A stretch of DNA of 62,304 nucleotides. Origin: CAILZL01 sp035548495. GTDB lineage: Bacteria > Pseudomonadota > Gammaproteobacteria > Steroidobacterales > Steroidobacteraceae. This document shows, piece by piece, positions 34,137 to 43,508 of this stretch. The notes beneath the pieces were generated by a model. That model saw only the letters and a program-made list of their open reading frames with translations, ran no database searches and was not told where the DNA came from. Numbering within the stretch: the first letter of the stretch is position 1; every line of letters starts with the position of its first letter. The stretch is from positions 1-62,304 of the forward strand of contig DASZSV010000024.1 of NCBI GenBank assembly GCA_035548495.1, in the 5' to 3' direction. Position numbers and translations under genes: made by a program.

Positions 34137-36608
34137 TCAACTGTGCATCGGGCTGGTTGCAGCCGTGGTGCCCGCAAGGCCGCCGATCTGGTAATTAAGC
34201 GCTGCCTGAGGTGAAAGCCGGTTGGCAAGCATCACGGGAACGGTGCCGGCCGTGATCACCATCACAGCAATGAGCAATGCCACGCATACTGCAATGGCCA
34301 CCAGAGCACCCTTGGTGAACACGAAGTTGCCCGATGTCACCATCGGCAGGCTGAACATCAGCACCAGCACACCAATCGCAAGACTCACACCGAGAAGCCA
34401 TGCTGTCTTCTTGAGAAAGGTTACAGTGATATCCGCATCGGTGGCGCCAATGGCCTTCATGATTCCCAGATCGTTGGTCTTCTGCATGGTGACGCGGGTG
34501 GACAATCCATAAATGCCCAGCGATGCCATGAGGAATGCAAGCAATGCAGCCGGCAGAAAGTTGTACACCATGGACATGATCTGACGGTTGTTCTGTGCAA
34601 GACGGTCGCGCAGACTCATGATGGCCGCAACCGCAATCTGCGGATTCACCTTGCGTCCTGCGGACTTGATGTCATCAAACAGCGATGGTGTTGCGGAATT
34701 TGCTGACGCAACCACGTTCATGGTTCCCCATGCAGGAAGCAACTGGCGCATGGGGCGATAGAGATCTCCAAAGATGGTGCTTTGTTCAACCATCGGCGAA
34801 CCGTGCATCACGGTTGAAACAACACCGACAATGGTGATCAGCGGCCCCTTATTCTCCAGATCAATCTGTATCTGCCTGCCCAGCACATCGCCCTTGCTGT
34901 CCAGCATGCGGGCGGTGCGCTCATCGACAATGCCCACAGCGGTAGAGTCTTCAGTATCGGAGCGGTTGAATGTGCGACCACGCAGCAGCTTCACACCCAG
35001 CACATCAAATGCATTGTCGCTGGCAGTGATCTCGAAGATCTTGTTGACGTTATCGGCCGAATCCACGCCACTGTCCGGCAGCCGGTATGAAACGGTCGTG
35101 CCTGAAAATCCCGGCAGCGCCGACATGAATCCCACCTGTCTTACGCCGTCGATCCTGCCAACTTCCTGTTGCAGCGTTTCGTAATAGTTGATGCGGTCAT
35201 TGAGTGTGGGATGCGAGAATTCGGACAAACGCACATCGGCCACCGCCACATTGTCCAGCTTCACACCGTAATCCGCCTTGAGTGTGCGCATCAGTGCTTC
35301 AACACTCAAGCCGGTGAGTACCATCAGAACGAATGCACACACAATCTGAATGCCGATCAGCACATTCATGATTGTGCCTGACTTGCCGCTGATGCCACCC
35401 TTGCGGCCGCTGGACAACGCCGATCCGGTGGGTGCGCGCATCGACAATATCACCGGCACCAGTCCCGTACCCAGCCACATGAGCAATACAAACATCGCAG
35501 CCAGCAGCGGAATCATCCCATTGAACTTCAATGTCCACCAGTAAGGTCCATCCGCATACATGAAACTGCCCGCCACCTTGATGAACACTGCACAGCACAG
35601 CACCGCCAGCAATCCTGCAATCAGGCACATCCATAACGATTCCAGCAATGGCTTGGCAGCGACGTGCCTAGCAGGGATGCCAAGTGCAGTCTTGATCATG
35701 GCTTCGCGCTGGTTTTCAAGCATCCGGACAATCAGCAGATTGGCCACACTGAAACAGCCCATCAACAGGATCACCGTGCCGATGATGCTCATGATGTGCA
35801 GACTGGTGACAGCAGGCGCGGAGAACGCATCGGTGTATGGCACCACCTGCACATCCTTGCCCTTGAACTGCTCCGGATAATCGGCACGCAGCTGCGCCGC
35901 CAGCGCCTGCATTTCCGATCGAGCCTGTTCAATGGTGACACCGGGTTTCAGGCGGCCGATCATGGTATTCCATCCCTGTGTATTGACCTGCGGCATGTCC
36001 CACAATGGATAGTTCACCCAGATGTCATGATTGACCGGAAAATTGAATCCCTCCGGCATGACGCCGACAATGGAATACACGAGACCATTGAGTGTGACCT
36101 GCTTGCCCAGCACATCGGGCTTGCCGCCAAAAAAACGCTGCCACAGGTCATAACCAATCACTGCCACCTGCGGCGAGCCATGAACGTTGTCATCCGCCAC
36201 CAGCGTTCTGCCCAGCAGCGGATTGACACCGGACGCAATCCTGAAGAACTCGGCATTGACGGCAGCACCCTGCACACGTTCGCTGAATTGATCAGTTTGC
36301 AGCGTTGCCAGACGGTCTTCATAACGCGCCAGTGTTTCAAAACTGGTTTGATGCGCGTTGTAAAAAATGAAATCAAAATAATAGATGCCGCCGGTGGTGT
36401 AACCCCAGCCATTCTCATGACGGGTAATGGAAACAATTCTTTCCGGATGATTGAATTCAAGCGGCTTGTAGCGGATGGTGTATATCTGATCGAACAGGAA
36501 CAGCGTCACTGCCAGACTGAGCGCCAGTGACATGATCACCACCAGCGAATACTTGTAGTCCTTGAGCAGTACAGCAAACGATTTTTTTAAATCAAAGGAA
36601 GAAATCAT
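34137..36608 (-). CDS. MacB/FtsX-type ABC permease with two periplasmic core domains
   Basis: 823 residues: an N-terminal helix (about 22-45), a MacB-type periplasmic core (50-260, with VSITRHENGWGYT and VIGYDLWQRFFGG), an FtsX triple-helix block, a second periplasmic core (about 430-630) and a final FtsX block (TNDLGIMKAIGATDADI). This double-length form works as a mechanotransmission exporter with a separate LolD-like ATPase and an HlyD-like adaptor, both encoded just upstream. No TolC-type outer membrane factor is present in the window. Substrates of relatives are peptides, lipids or antibiotics. Confidence 0.87.
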   Translation of the reverse strand: MISSFDLKKSFAVLLKDYKYSLVVIMSLALSLAVTLFLFDQIYTIRYKPLEFNHPERIVSITRHENGWGYTTGGIYYFDFIFYNAHQTSFETLARYEDRLATLQTDQFSERVQGAAVNAEFFRIASGVNPLLGRTLVADDNVHGSPQVAVIGYDLWQRFFGGKPDVLGKQVTLNGLVYSIVGVMPEGFNFPVNHDIWVNYPLWDMPQVNTQGWNTMIGRLKPGVTIEQARSEMQALAAQLRADYPEQFKGKDVQVVPYTDAFSAPAVTSLHIMSIIGTVILLMGCFSVANLLIVRMLENQREAMIKTALGIPARHVAAKPLLESLWMCLIAGLLAVLCCAVFIKVAGSFMYADGPYWWTLKFNGMIPLLAAMFVLLMWLGTGLVPVILSMRAPTGSALSSGRKGGISGKSGTIMNVLIGIQIVCAFVLMVLTGLSVEALMRTLKADYGVKLDNVAVADVRLSEFSHPTLNDRINYYETLQQEVGRIDGVRQVGFMSALPGFSGTTVSYRLPDSGVDSADNVNKIFEITASDNAFDVLGVKLLRGRTFNRSDTEDSTAVGIVDERTARMLDSKGDVLGRQIQIDLENKGPLITIVGVVSTVMHGSPMVEQSTIFGDLYRPMRQLLPAWGTMNVVASANSATPSLFDDIKSAGRKVNPQIAVAAIMSLRDRLAQNNRQIMSMVYNFLPAALLAFLMASLGIYGLSTRVTMQKTNDLGIMKAIGATDADITVTFLKKTAWLLGVSLAIGVLVLMFSLPMVTSGNFVFTKGALVAIAVCVALLIAVMVITAGTVPVMLANRLSPQAALNYQIGGLAGTTAATSPMHS

Positions 36609-36668
36609 AACGCCCCACCATCATCAAACTTCATTGGTACAGGTCACTGGTTGTCGGTACTGCATGCA

Positions 36669-37355
36669 TCACACATGGTTTTCACGGACCTTGCCGTCCA
36701 GCAGGTGAATGGTGCGTGTTGCATCGCGCGTGTAGCGGGGATCGTGTGTCACGATGCAGATGGTTGCGCCCTTGGCATGCTGATCCTTGATGAGCTGCAT
36801 CACCGTACCCGCGCTCTCGGAATCCAGATTACCGGTGGGTTCGTCGGCAAGAATCAATTCGGGCCGGTTCACAAAGGCGCGCGCCACGGCAACACGCTGC
36901 TGTTGTCCGCCGGACAATTGCGTGGGACGATGATTCTTGCGGTGTGACATGCCGACGGATTCAAGTGCTTCCTCGGCACGCTGCCGCCGCTCCCTGGCAC
37001 TGATGTCCTTTCTGTACACCAGCGGCAATTCCACATTCTCGATGACGGACAGACTCTCGATGAGATTGAATGACTGGAAGATGAAACCAATTTCGCGATT
37101 GCGTGCATTGGCCAGTTGCACGCGATTCAACTCGGTGACGTCGCGTTCGTTCAGGTAGTACTTGCCCTGCGTGGGTCCGTCCAGCAATCCGAGAATGGAA
37201 AGCAGCGTTGACTTGCCGCAGCCTGAAGGCCCGGAGATGGCAATGTATTCGCCTTTGTCGATATGCAATGACACGCCATCGACAGCACTGGTTTCCACTT
37301 CTTCGGTCTGGAAAATCTTGTGGATGTTCTCCAGTTTCACGACCTTTTTTGACAT
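36669..37355 (-). CDS. LolD/MacB-type ABC ATPase
   Basis: 228 residues. Walker A ISGPSGCGKSTLL, signature LSGGQQQRVAVARAF, Walker B LILADEPTGNLD and switch His in IVTHD are all intact. The LDSESAGTVMQL segment after Walker B is typical of the LolD/MacB group. The ATG was chosen because AGGAAAC lies about eight bases upstream and the family starts here. It powers the permease encoded 60 bp downstream. Confidence 0.9.
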   Translation of the reverse strand: MSKKVVKLENIHKIFQTEEVETSAVDGVSLHIDKGEYIAISGPSGCGKSTLLSILGLLDGPTQGKYYLNERDVTELNRVQLANARNREIGFIFQSFNLIESLSVIENVELPLVYRKDISARERRQRAEEALESVGMSHRKNHRPTQLSGGQQQRVAVARAFVNRPELILADEPTGNLDSESAGTVMQLIKDQHAKGATICIVTHDPRYTRDATRTIHLLDGKVRENHV

Positions 37356-37380
37356 GGGAATGTTTCCTGTTTCTTGGTTA

Positions 37381-38631
37381 TCAGTTGATGCGGACCGAAT
37401 GGGCGCCGCGCAGGCCATTCAGTTCGGAAATGATGATGCTGTCGCCTTCGTGCAACCCGCCGGTGACCTGCATTTCGTTGCTGGACAATGCACCGGTGTT
37501 GATATCGACCAGCTCAGCATGCGAGTTGTTGGCGGCCAGCCGGTAAACCTGGGTAACACCGTTTTCAACGGCGGCGGCAGGACGCGCAACCATCAGGGTG
37601 TTTTTCAGTTCCGCAACGATGACACGCGCATTGACAAACATGTCCACTTTCGCCGAGGTGGTGCCCCCTGTCAGCCGCACATCAACATCAATGGTGGTGC
37701 CTTTCACGTTGGGATCAATGCGGGTTACCACACCATCCACCATCTGCCTGTTCACTTCAATCTTCGCGGTCTGTCCCTTGGCGATCTTGTTGGCCTCCAT
37801 CGCCGGTAACTCGAGTCGCACAAACAATGATTGCGGATCGACAATCTTGCCGATGTTCTGTCCGACCGTGATCTGTTGTCCCACCTTGTAGTCAAAGTCC
37901 TGAAGCACACCTGCCTTGGCTGCAACGATCTTCAGATCCTTGACATAGGTACGGTACTGATCGCATTCATGTTCTGCCAGACGTACCCGTGACTTGAATT
38001 CATCCAGTTGCGCCACCTTGCTCTTCTCAAAATTTTCAAGCTGGCTCTGTGACAGTTTGTAGAGCTGTTCCTGCTGCTGATAGGCAACCTTGGCTTTCAG
38101 GAATTCCAGCATCGATATCGGCGAGTAATCCGTATCCATCAGCTTGGTATATGAATCGTAGATAACCTTGTCCGCTTCATAACTGGATTGTGTTTGCAGT
38201 ACCGCCGACTGCAATTGCATTTCCTGCGACAGCAATTCGAAATTCTTGCTGGACAACATCGCTCTGGCTTCCAGCAATTTCGATTCGGTTTGTGCAAGCT
38301 GCACATCGGTTTCATTGTTGGTCAGTTCCATCAGCAACTGTCCTTCCCTGACTTCGTCGCCCGCTTCCGCATGCACTTTGGTGACAACACCGGGCACGCG
38401 TGCCACCACCCATTCCACACCGAACGGCATGACACGCCCGCTGCCTGCGACATCCACCACCAGATCGCCGCGGCGCACCTGCGCGATGCGAATCTTGTCG
38501 CGATCAATGGCCTTGGCATCCCAGTCAAAACCAAACAGAAACACCAGACACAGCGCCAGCGCAGCGGGTGTGCCAACCGCCATCGCATAAAACTTTGCTG
38601 TTCGTTTCTTTTTCGCAAGAGGCCGGTCCAT
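37381..38631 (-). CDS. HlyD/MacA-family periplasmic adaptor
   Basis: 416 residues. A single N-terminal membrane anchor (about 15-35, GTPAALALCLVFLFGF) is followed by a barrel-sandwich half (VARVPGVVTKVHAEAGDEV), a long coiled coil (about 110-225), the second lipoyl half (KAGVLQDFDYKVGQQI) and beta-barrel domains. It would bridge the MacB-type permease to an outer membrane channel. It starts after a gap of 88 bp that holds a possible short leader peptide ending 3 bp before this ATG; its own ribosome binding site is weak. Confidence 0.87.
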   Translation of the reverse strand: MDRPLAKKKRTAKFYAMAVGTPAALALCLVFLFGFDWDAKAIDRDKIRIAQVRRGDLVVDVAGSGRVMPFGVEWVVARVPGVVTKVHAEAGDEVREGQLLMELTNNETDVQLAQTESKLLEARAMLSSKNFELLSQEMQLQSAVLQTQSSYEADKVIYDSYTKLMDTDYSPISMLEFLKAKVAYQQQEQLYKLSQSQLENFEKSKVAQLDEFKSRVRLAEHECDQYRTYVKDLKIVAAKAGVLQDFDYKVGQQITVGQNIGKIVDPQSLFVRLELPAMEANKIAKGQTAKIEVNRQMVDGVVTRIDPNVKGTTIDVDVRLTGGTTSAKVDMFVNARVIVAELKNTLMVARPAAAVENGVTQVYRLAANNSHAELVDINTGALSSNEMQVTGGLHEGDSIIISELNGLRGAHSVRIN

Positions 38632-38634
38632 ATG

Positions 38635-38685
38635 TCACTCGCAACGGCGAAATACAAACGGGATGATCATCAATTCATTCATCAT
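38635..38685 (-). CDS. possible 16-residue leader peptide before the HlyD-type gene
   Basis: A very short frame, MMNELMIIPFVFRRCE, lies wholly in the gap between the dioxygenase and adaptor genes. GGAG stands five bases before its first ATG, a better site than that of the adaptor gene, and its TGA is 3 bp before the adaptor ATG. It could couple translation of the adaptor or be chance. Longer in-frame starts inside the dioxygenase gene lack a ribosome binding site. Confidence 0.2.
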   Translation of the reverse strand: MMNELMIIPFVFRRCE

Positions 38686-38719
38686 GCAAGCTCCAGCATC
38701 ATTCACATGGTTCATGCCT

Positions 38720-39583
38720 TCAGGACACCGCTTCATTGATGGCTCTGGATTGCCGCCACGGATCGAATTGTTCGCGTTTTTTTTCCTTGCTGAATTCCAG
38801 TCTCTCCACTCCCAGTCCCCTGAGTATGGCGAGCTCCACCGGTGAAAAGTCCCTGGCATCGGCGCGGTTGAATTGCATGGGTTCTAGCAGTGAAACCGGC
38901 GGATTGGTCAACAGCCGCACGTTGTCGTTTGTTCTCGGTGACGGCGCATGGATCATGAATGGATGACACAACACCACGTCCCCCGCATCGCCGGTGATCT
39001 CGACGAAGTCGCTGCACTCTTTATATAGAAGTGTGAACGGACGCGGGTCCAGCCCCTGCGAACTGTTGGCCAGCAGCAGCTTGGCCACCTTGCCGATCGA
39101 ATCGCATGCCAGAAATGTTCCGCCTTCTCTTGACGACACACCGGACCACAGAATCAGGCACAGCAATCCCTGTTCGGGGCTGTCAAGATAACGTTTGAAA
39201 AAATCACCATCGATATGCCAGCCGCTGCTGTGACGTTCCGGCGGCAACCATTCCGTTTCCGGCACTGATTGCGTGTTGAAGTTGAAATCATCATGCACCT
39301 GCGGCACTGCTACGCGATCCTCACCGCCCAGCAGCTGTGTCACGGCCTTCCATGCCCGCGGCGCAATGTCGTGCAGAAATTCGGATCGCGTATGTGTCAG
39401 TTCAATGATGCCGTTGTCGGGTACGCGCTTGACACGTGACAACCGTTGCAATCCGTGTCTGAACCATTCCTCGCGGATGTTCTTCTTCACCGCATCCTTG
39501 ATGACGACAAACCCTCTTGCAAGAAAATGTTCGATCTCTGCATGCGTCAGGCCATAGCCGATATTGTTGCGACCATTAGACAT
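38720..39583 (-). CDS. phytanoyl-CoA dioxygenase (PhyH)-like Fe(II)/2-oxoglutarate oxygenase
   Basis: 287 residues. The iron ligands His123 and Asp125 are in GWHIDGDFF. The distal His is His207 or His212 in LCHPFMIHAPSP, and the Arg in NVRLL would bind 2-oxoglutarate. These enzymes hydroxylate lipids, amino acids or natural-product scaffolds. The start overlaps the stop of the GH116-like gene by 8 bp, placing it firmly in the operon. It is not closely similar to the other PhyH-type gene at 58 kb. Confidence 0.82.
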   Translation of the reverse strand: MSNGRNNIGYGLTHAEIEHFLARGFVVIKDAVKKNIREEWFRHGLQRLSRVKRVPDNGIIELTHTRSEFLHDIAPRAWKAVTQLLGGEDRVAVPQVHDDFNFNTQSVPETEWLPPERHSSGWHIDGDFFKRYLDSPEQGLLCLILWSGVSSREGGTFLACDSIGKVAKLLLANSSQGLDPRPFTLLYKECSDFVEITGDAGDVVLCHPFMIHAPSPRTNDNVRLLTNPPVSLLEPMQFNRADARDFSPVELAILRGLGVERLEFSKEKKREQFDPWRQSRAINEAVS

Positions 39584-42500
39584 TTGAAAGCATCCCGTGA
39601 TGTTGTTTCAGGAACTCACCTGCTCTGGCGGAACGAAGAATGGCGAGACAGGCTTCCTCATCGGATTGTTGGTCAATTGAAATTTTGTACTTGCGCAGTA
39701 TCTCCGGCAGGATGTGCACCATGCCTGCGCGGAAATAACGACCCGCGGTGTATTTCAGCTGTGTCGCCAGCAACAACGTACGCAATTCCTCGCTGCCAAC
39801 GTATCCGGCATATTCATTCTCTTCGTCATCCCAGAAGTCTGCGAATTTCCTTGCGTCCTCGATGGCTGCGAAATTGACCACGTTGCCTGCCGAAAGAATG
39901 TTTGCCTTTTTCAGAAAGTCGATGATCTCGGCGCGCAGGTCCTCATCATCGATGTCCGCCCTGATCAGGTCTTCCGCAATGAACAGGCCAACGCAATTGA
40001 AACCTTCGGGAATACCGAAAGGAATCTTTGCCTGTTCATAAATTGCTTCGAATAACCGGACGATCAGTTCTTCGAACTCTTTAATCATGCCTGCGGCAAC
40101 CAAAGCACCTGCAAGCGAATATTGCACACCCAGCCATACTTCCTGTGCCTGATGTGTATCAAGATCGGCACCACCGCGCGCCACCAGATTGGAAGCACCG
40201 ATGCGATATTCGCCGCCGGCGATGTTCTGCTCCATGATGTTCTTCAGGATGCGGCGTCTGGCCGAAATGCCGGTGATTTCCGGCAGATCAAGGTAGTAAA
40301 GATACGTGTCGGCACACAATTGATTGGCGAATACATGGTCGCATTCGGCCTGTACCACCGCCGTCTCGAAATCCTTGATGAACATGCCCGGCAGGCAGGC
40401 GTGAACAAAACGCTTTTTTAATGCGCGCCGTTCCATCTTGGACAGACGATGCAACTGTTGCAGCGCATGCAGCTGAGTTGCATCCAGCGAGCCGGCTGGC
40501 GCGAGCTGTTTGACAGCGAGTGTTGCGGCATCGTCATCCACAAATGCATTGATTGCGGCAAGGAAAGTATTGATGCTGCCATTCGCCAGCGGTTTGCCGC
40601 CAATGGCTTCAAGCAGCGCACTAAACCGGCCATCGTTGCTGTTGCATGCAGCGGCAAATTCCTTTTCATCAATATGTATCCTGCGTACCGGCGAAACACT
40701 GTAAAGATACATGCCCGCCTGCTCGTCCCATAAACACGCCAGCAATTGTGCCTTGCCCCTGGCTGCCATCTCTGCATATGACTTTGCCGCAGCGTGTTCA
40801 CCCAGCAGCACGGCCATGGCTTCCGCTGCACGCAGCCCCGCGACCCACAACGACGCCGGATAGATGCAGATGCCATCGCCGCGGAGATTGTCAAAGGTAT
40901 TGGCATAACCGACGGAGACCGGCAGATATCCCTCATCGCCGATGAATTTTTCGCGGATGTATTCCAGCGCCTGTTTAACTGACGGCCAGCTGTCACGCAG
41001 CAGGGCAAGATCGCGCGTGGTCAGGAAACTGCGATACACCAGCAACACATACTTGGGCGCCAGATCAACCCACAGTGCTGCATCCTTCCACGAGTAGGCA
41101 TTCGCCGCGGCGTCAAATGGCGTACCCATGTCGTGCGGCGTACTGCCCAGCACCTTGCGCACACCGCGCAAGGCCTGATTGATTCTGCCATCACGGAAAC
41201 GCACGAATGAACCAAACAGCTTGGGTCGCAGATCCTCGGACAAAATGGATTCACCAAACTCCCTGACGATACGATTATCGACCTGCGGTAACAGCTTCAG
41301 CAGTCCGAATGAGCCGTAAAAATACACATCCAGCGAATTGAAGAATGGATAATCAATGCATTCACGCACCAGAAAACGGTCATTGGCATCCCACACGGCC
41401 GATTCGGCAATGAACGACATATTGTCTGCAAGCATCTGCCGCAGCCGCGCGACAACCGCGGAATCAATGACACCGGAATCCAGTACCTGCTTATGACGCA
41501 ACGATTCACGATATACCCATTCATGGGTGTACAGTTTTTCGCGGTTCTCGAAAATATAGCGCGCGATGGTTCTGCTGCGATTCACCGGATCAGCAAAGAA
41601 CGCAGTGTACTTTTTCTGCGCAGAGTAATCGCCTATCTGCAACGCGGGAATATCCAGCACGGTTGAAACACCAAAGCCCTTGGTTTCTCCGGGCATGACC
41701 CGGAACGATACACAGAACGCGCCGCAGCGGGGTTCCCTGCCGGTGAAGGACACCGCATCGTCATTTACGTCATGAATCTTGCCGACAGCGATGCCCGCAT
41801 TGACCACATTCGATTCGGTGCCAATGAAATATGCTGGCTTGATCGTCACCAGCATGTCATCCGAGTTCCGGGTGATCACGGCGAAACAGAGTTCCCCCTG
41901 AATATCACCCCTGTGTGCGTTATCGTCCTGATTGAAAACGAAACCGTGAATCCGGCTGTCACCAAGCTCCTCGACATAGCTTTCGCCCTTCTGTCCCTTG
42001 AAACCGCGTTGCATGCGCAACAATGCATCCTGAACGCCGGTCCTGGTCTTCACCAGGTCATAACCGATGAAGTTTTCAACGGAGAGGACGAACGACACAT
42101 CCATCGCTTCGTAGGTAGGGTTGGTCACCTGGAATCCCGTCATGTATGCCGGCATGTTGCACAGCCGTTCATTGTCCGGCGAGATGCAGCTCATGTGGAT
42201 TTTCTTGACAACGCAGCGCTGTGTTTCCTCGCGATAATGCGTCACGCTGAGTGGATACTGGAATTCGTACAGCATCTTGCCTGATGGATAACACTCCTTG
42301 AAGAGGCGATGCGAGCATTGCAGATCGGCAATTAGCGACCGCGTGAACACGATGTTTCTGGTCACGCTGAACGAGAATATATTCAGCAGAAAGGCATAGT
42401 TTCTGAAACGGTAATCGCTTTCCTTGCGTGAATGATACAGAGTTCCCTGTTTCTCCTGACTGATCAGTCCCCATTTGCACAGATTTTCATAGTTATCCTC

Positions 42501-42911
42501 GACAAACGTATCGGTGACAATGATGCGCCTGAGAATGTCCAGCGCCTGTTCTTCGGATTCATTGCCGGTGAAATATTTCTCACCACGATGATCGACCAGT
42601 GGAAATGCAACGCAATCTTCCTGGAAAAACGAATGACTGCGTATCTGCAGGGTCAGATCATCGCTGATACATTCGCCATAGAAGTAGTTGTTGAGCTCGA
42701 TGGTCTGGCCGTCTTCGTTCTCGATGCCGCAGCCATTATAAAAATGAAAACAGGGCGTTGTACCTGCAGGTGTTGCAGTAATTGCGGTACCGATACCGCC
42801 AAGCGCCATTCCGGTGTTGCCCTTGCTGGTTGACACGCAACGATACCAAGGCTGTACGAAATCCACGCCGGTTACACCGGTCATCAACTCTTCTACTGTT
42901 TGCACATACAT
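39576..42911 (-). CDS. GH116-like glycoside hydrolase, first long gene of the operon
   Basis: 1111 residues with no signal peptide. NTGMALGGIGTAITATPAG is the N-terminal GH116 (GBA2/DUF608) signature. The barrel part has TPHDMGTPFDAAANAYSW, WVDLAPKYVLLVYR and YANTFDNLRGDG; Asp674 in TFD aligns with the family acid/base. The nucleophile motif, usually FNELYY, reads FFNSLDVYFYGSF (525-535), so the expected Glu is missing, and Asp528 may or may not replace it. The protein is longer than bacterial GH116 beta-glucosidases (about 800), with a poorly conserved insertion near 700-870. It may cleave a beta-glucoside in the cytoplasm or have lost hydrolysis. Confidence 0.75.
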   Translation of the reverse strand: MYVQTVEELMTGVTGVDFVQPWYRCVSTSKGNTGMALGGIGTAITATPAGTTPCFHFYNGCGIENEDGQTIELNNYFYGECISDDLTLQIRSHSFFQEDCVAFPLVDHRGEKYFTGNESEEQALDILRRIIVTDTFVEDNYENLCKWGLISQEKQGTLYHSRKESDYRFRNYAFLLNIFSFSVTRNIVFTRSLIADLQCSHRLFKECYPSGKMLYEFQYPLSVTHYREETQRCVVKKIHMSCISPDNERLCNMPAYMTGFQVTNPTYEAMDVSFVLSVENFIGYDLVKTRTGVQDALLRMQRGFKGQKGESYVEELGDSRIHGFVFNQDDNAHRGDIQGELCFAVITRNSDDMLVTIKPAYFIGTESNVVNAGIAVGKIHDVNDDAVSFTGREPRCGAFCVSFRVMPGETKGFGVSTVLDIPALQIGDYSAQKKYTAFFADPVNRSRTIARYIFENREKLYTHEWVYRESLRHKQVLDSGVIDSAVVARLRQMLADNMSFIAESAVWDANDRFLVRECIDYPFFNSLDVYFYGSFGLLKLLPQVDNRIVREFGESILSEDLRPKLFGSFVRFRDGRINQALRGVRKVLGSTPHDMGTPFDAAANAYSWKDAALWVDLAPKYVLLVYRSFLTTRDLALLRDSWPSVKQALEYIREKFIGDEGYLPVSVGYANTFDNLRGDGICIYPASLWVAGLRAAEAMAVLLGEHAAAKSYAEMAARGKAQLLACLWDEQAGMYLYSVSPVRRIHIDEKEFAAACNSNDGRFSALLEAIGGKPLANGSINTFLAAINAFVDDDAATLAVKQLAPAGSLDATQLHALQQLHRLSKMERRALKKRFVHACLPGMFIKDFETAVVQAECDHVFANQLCADTYLYYLDLPEITGISARRRILKNIMEQNIAGGEYRIGASNLVARGGADLDTHQAQEVWLGVQYSLAGALVAAGMIKEFEELIVRLFEAIYEQAKIPFGIPEGFNCVGLFIAEDLIRADIDDEDLRAEIIDFLKKANILSAGNVVNFAAIEDARKFADFWDDEENEYAGYVGSEELRTLLLATQLKYTAGRYFRAGMVHILPEILRKYKISIDQQSDEEACLAILRSARAGEFLKQHHGMLSNV

Positions 42912-43107
42912 AAATATGTTCCCGGCATCTTCCCAAAGCGTTGTTGGTTATTGGTATTGCCAGCCCTGTACACATGCATTCGCTAAAAACACGCCGACCA
43001 GGACCCGGCCTGGCGAAGCAATGCAACTGAAGTGGGCACCCATGCGAACACCGCGCGCGGCAACCCATCATTCAGCGGCGCCGCCGTTCGCGAAAAAACT
43101 GGATTGG

Positions 43108-43236
43108 TCAGTGTGGGTCCCGTAATTGTCCCGTGCGGTTCAACGGCGTTACCGTCAGCACTCTGATGCCGGCTTTTTTTCTTCCGGCGCGGAACGTCAG
43201 TTCTCCCGCGCAGGATGCATTTTGAATATCAAACAT
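43108..43236 (-). CDS. small leader ORF upstream of the operon (42 codons)
   Basis: A 42-residue frame starting MFDIQNASCAGELTFRAG. GGGGA lies seven bases before the ATG. It ends about 200 bp before the GH116-like gene. At codons 19-21 the DNA is A AAA AAA, a slippery run; a -1 shift there would extend the product to 84 residues ending GSWSACF at 42983. It could be a regulatory leader peptide, a precursor peptide, a true gene with a homopolymer error, or noise. I recognise no family. Confidence 0.3.
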   Translation of the reverse strand: MFDIQNASCAGELTFRAGRKKAGIRVLTVTPLNRTGQLRDPH

Positions 43237-43508
43237 GATGTATTCCCCAATTGTTTTCAGTATTCATCAACACGCCACAACCGGTCTGCCACCTCTGCAA
43301 CGACAGTCGGTTGATCCGGCATTCGTCAACATGCGAGTGCCGTTCCTGTAGTGTTACCAGCCACTGCAAGGAATTTTTTTCGTCTTCCACTTGTTCACTG
43401 CATGCCGACAGTGAACTTCCGTTGTTCCACAAGCATGATTTAAAGTCTACTACTTCCTGATTTACATTTTCATGATGTCTTAAAACACCATCACTATTTG
43501 TCTGATCT

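Noticed and set aside
35664..36530. 288-codon plus-strand frame over the MacB-type permease
   Set aside because: Antisense shadow; no signal, domain or ribosome binding site.
42814..43125. 103-codon plus-strand frame across the GH116 start and the leader region
   Set aside because: Its first part is antisense to the GH116-like gene and its second part antisense to the leader frames; no ribosome binding site.
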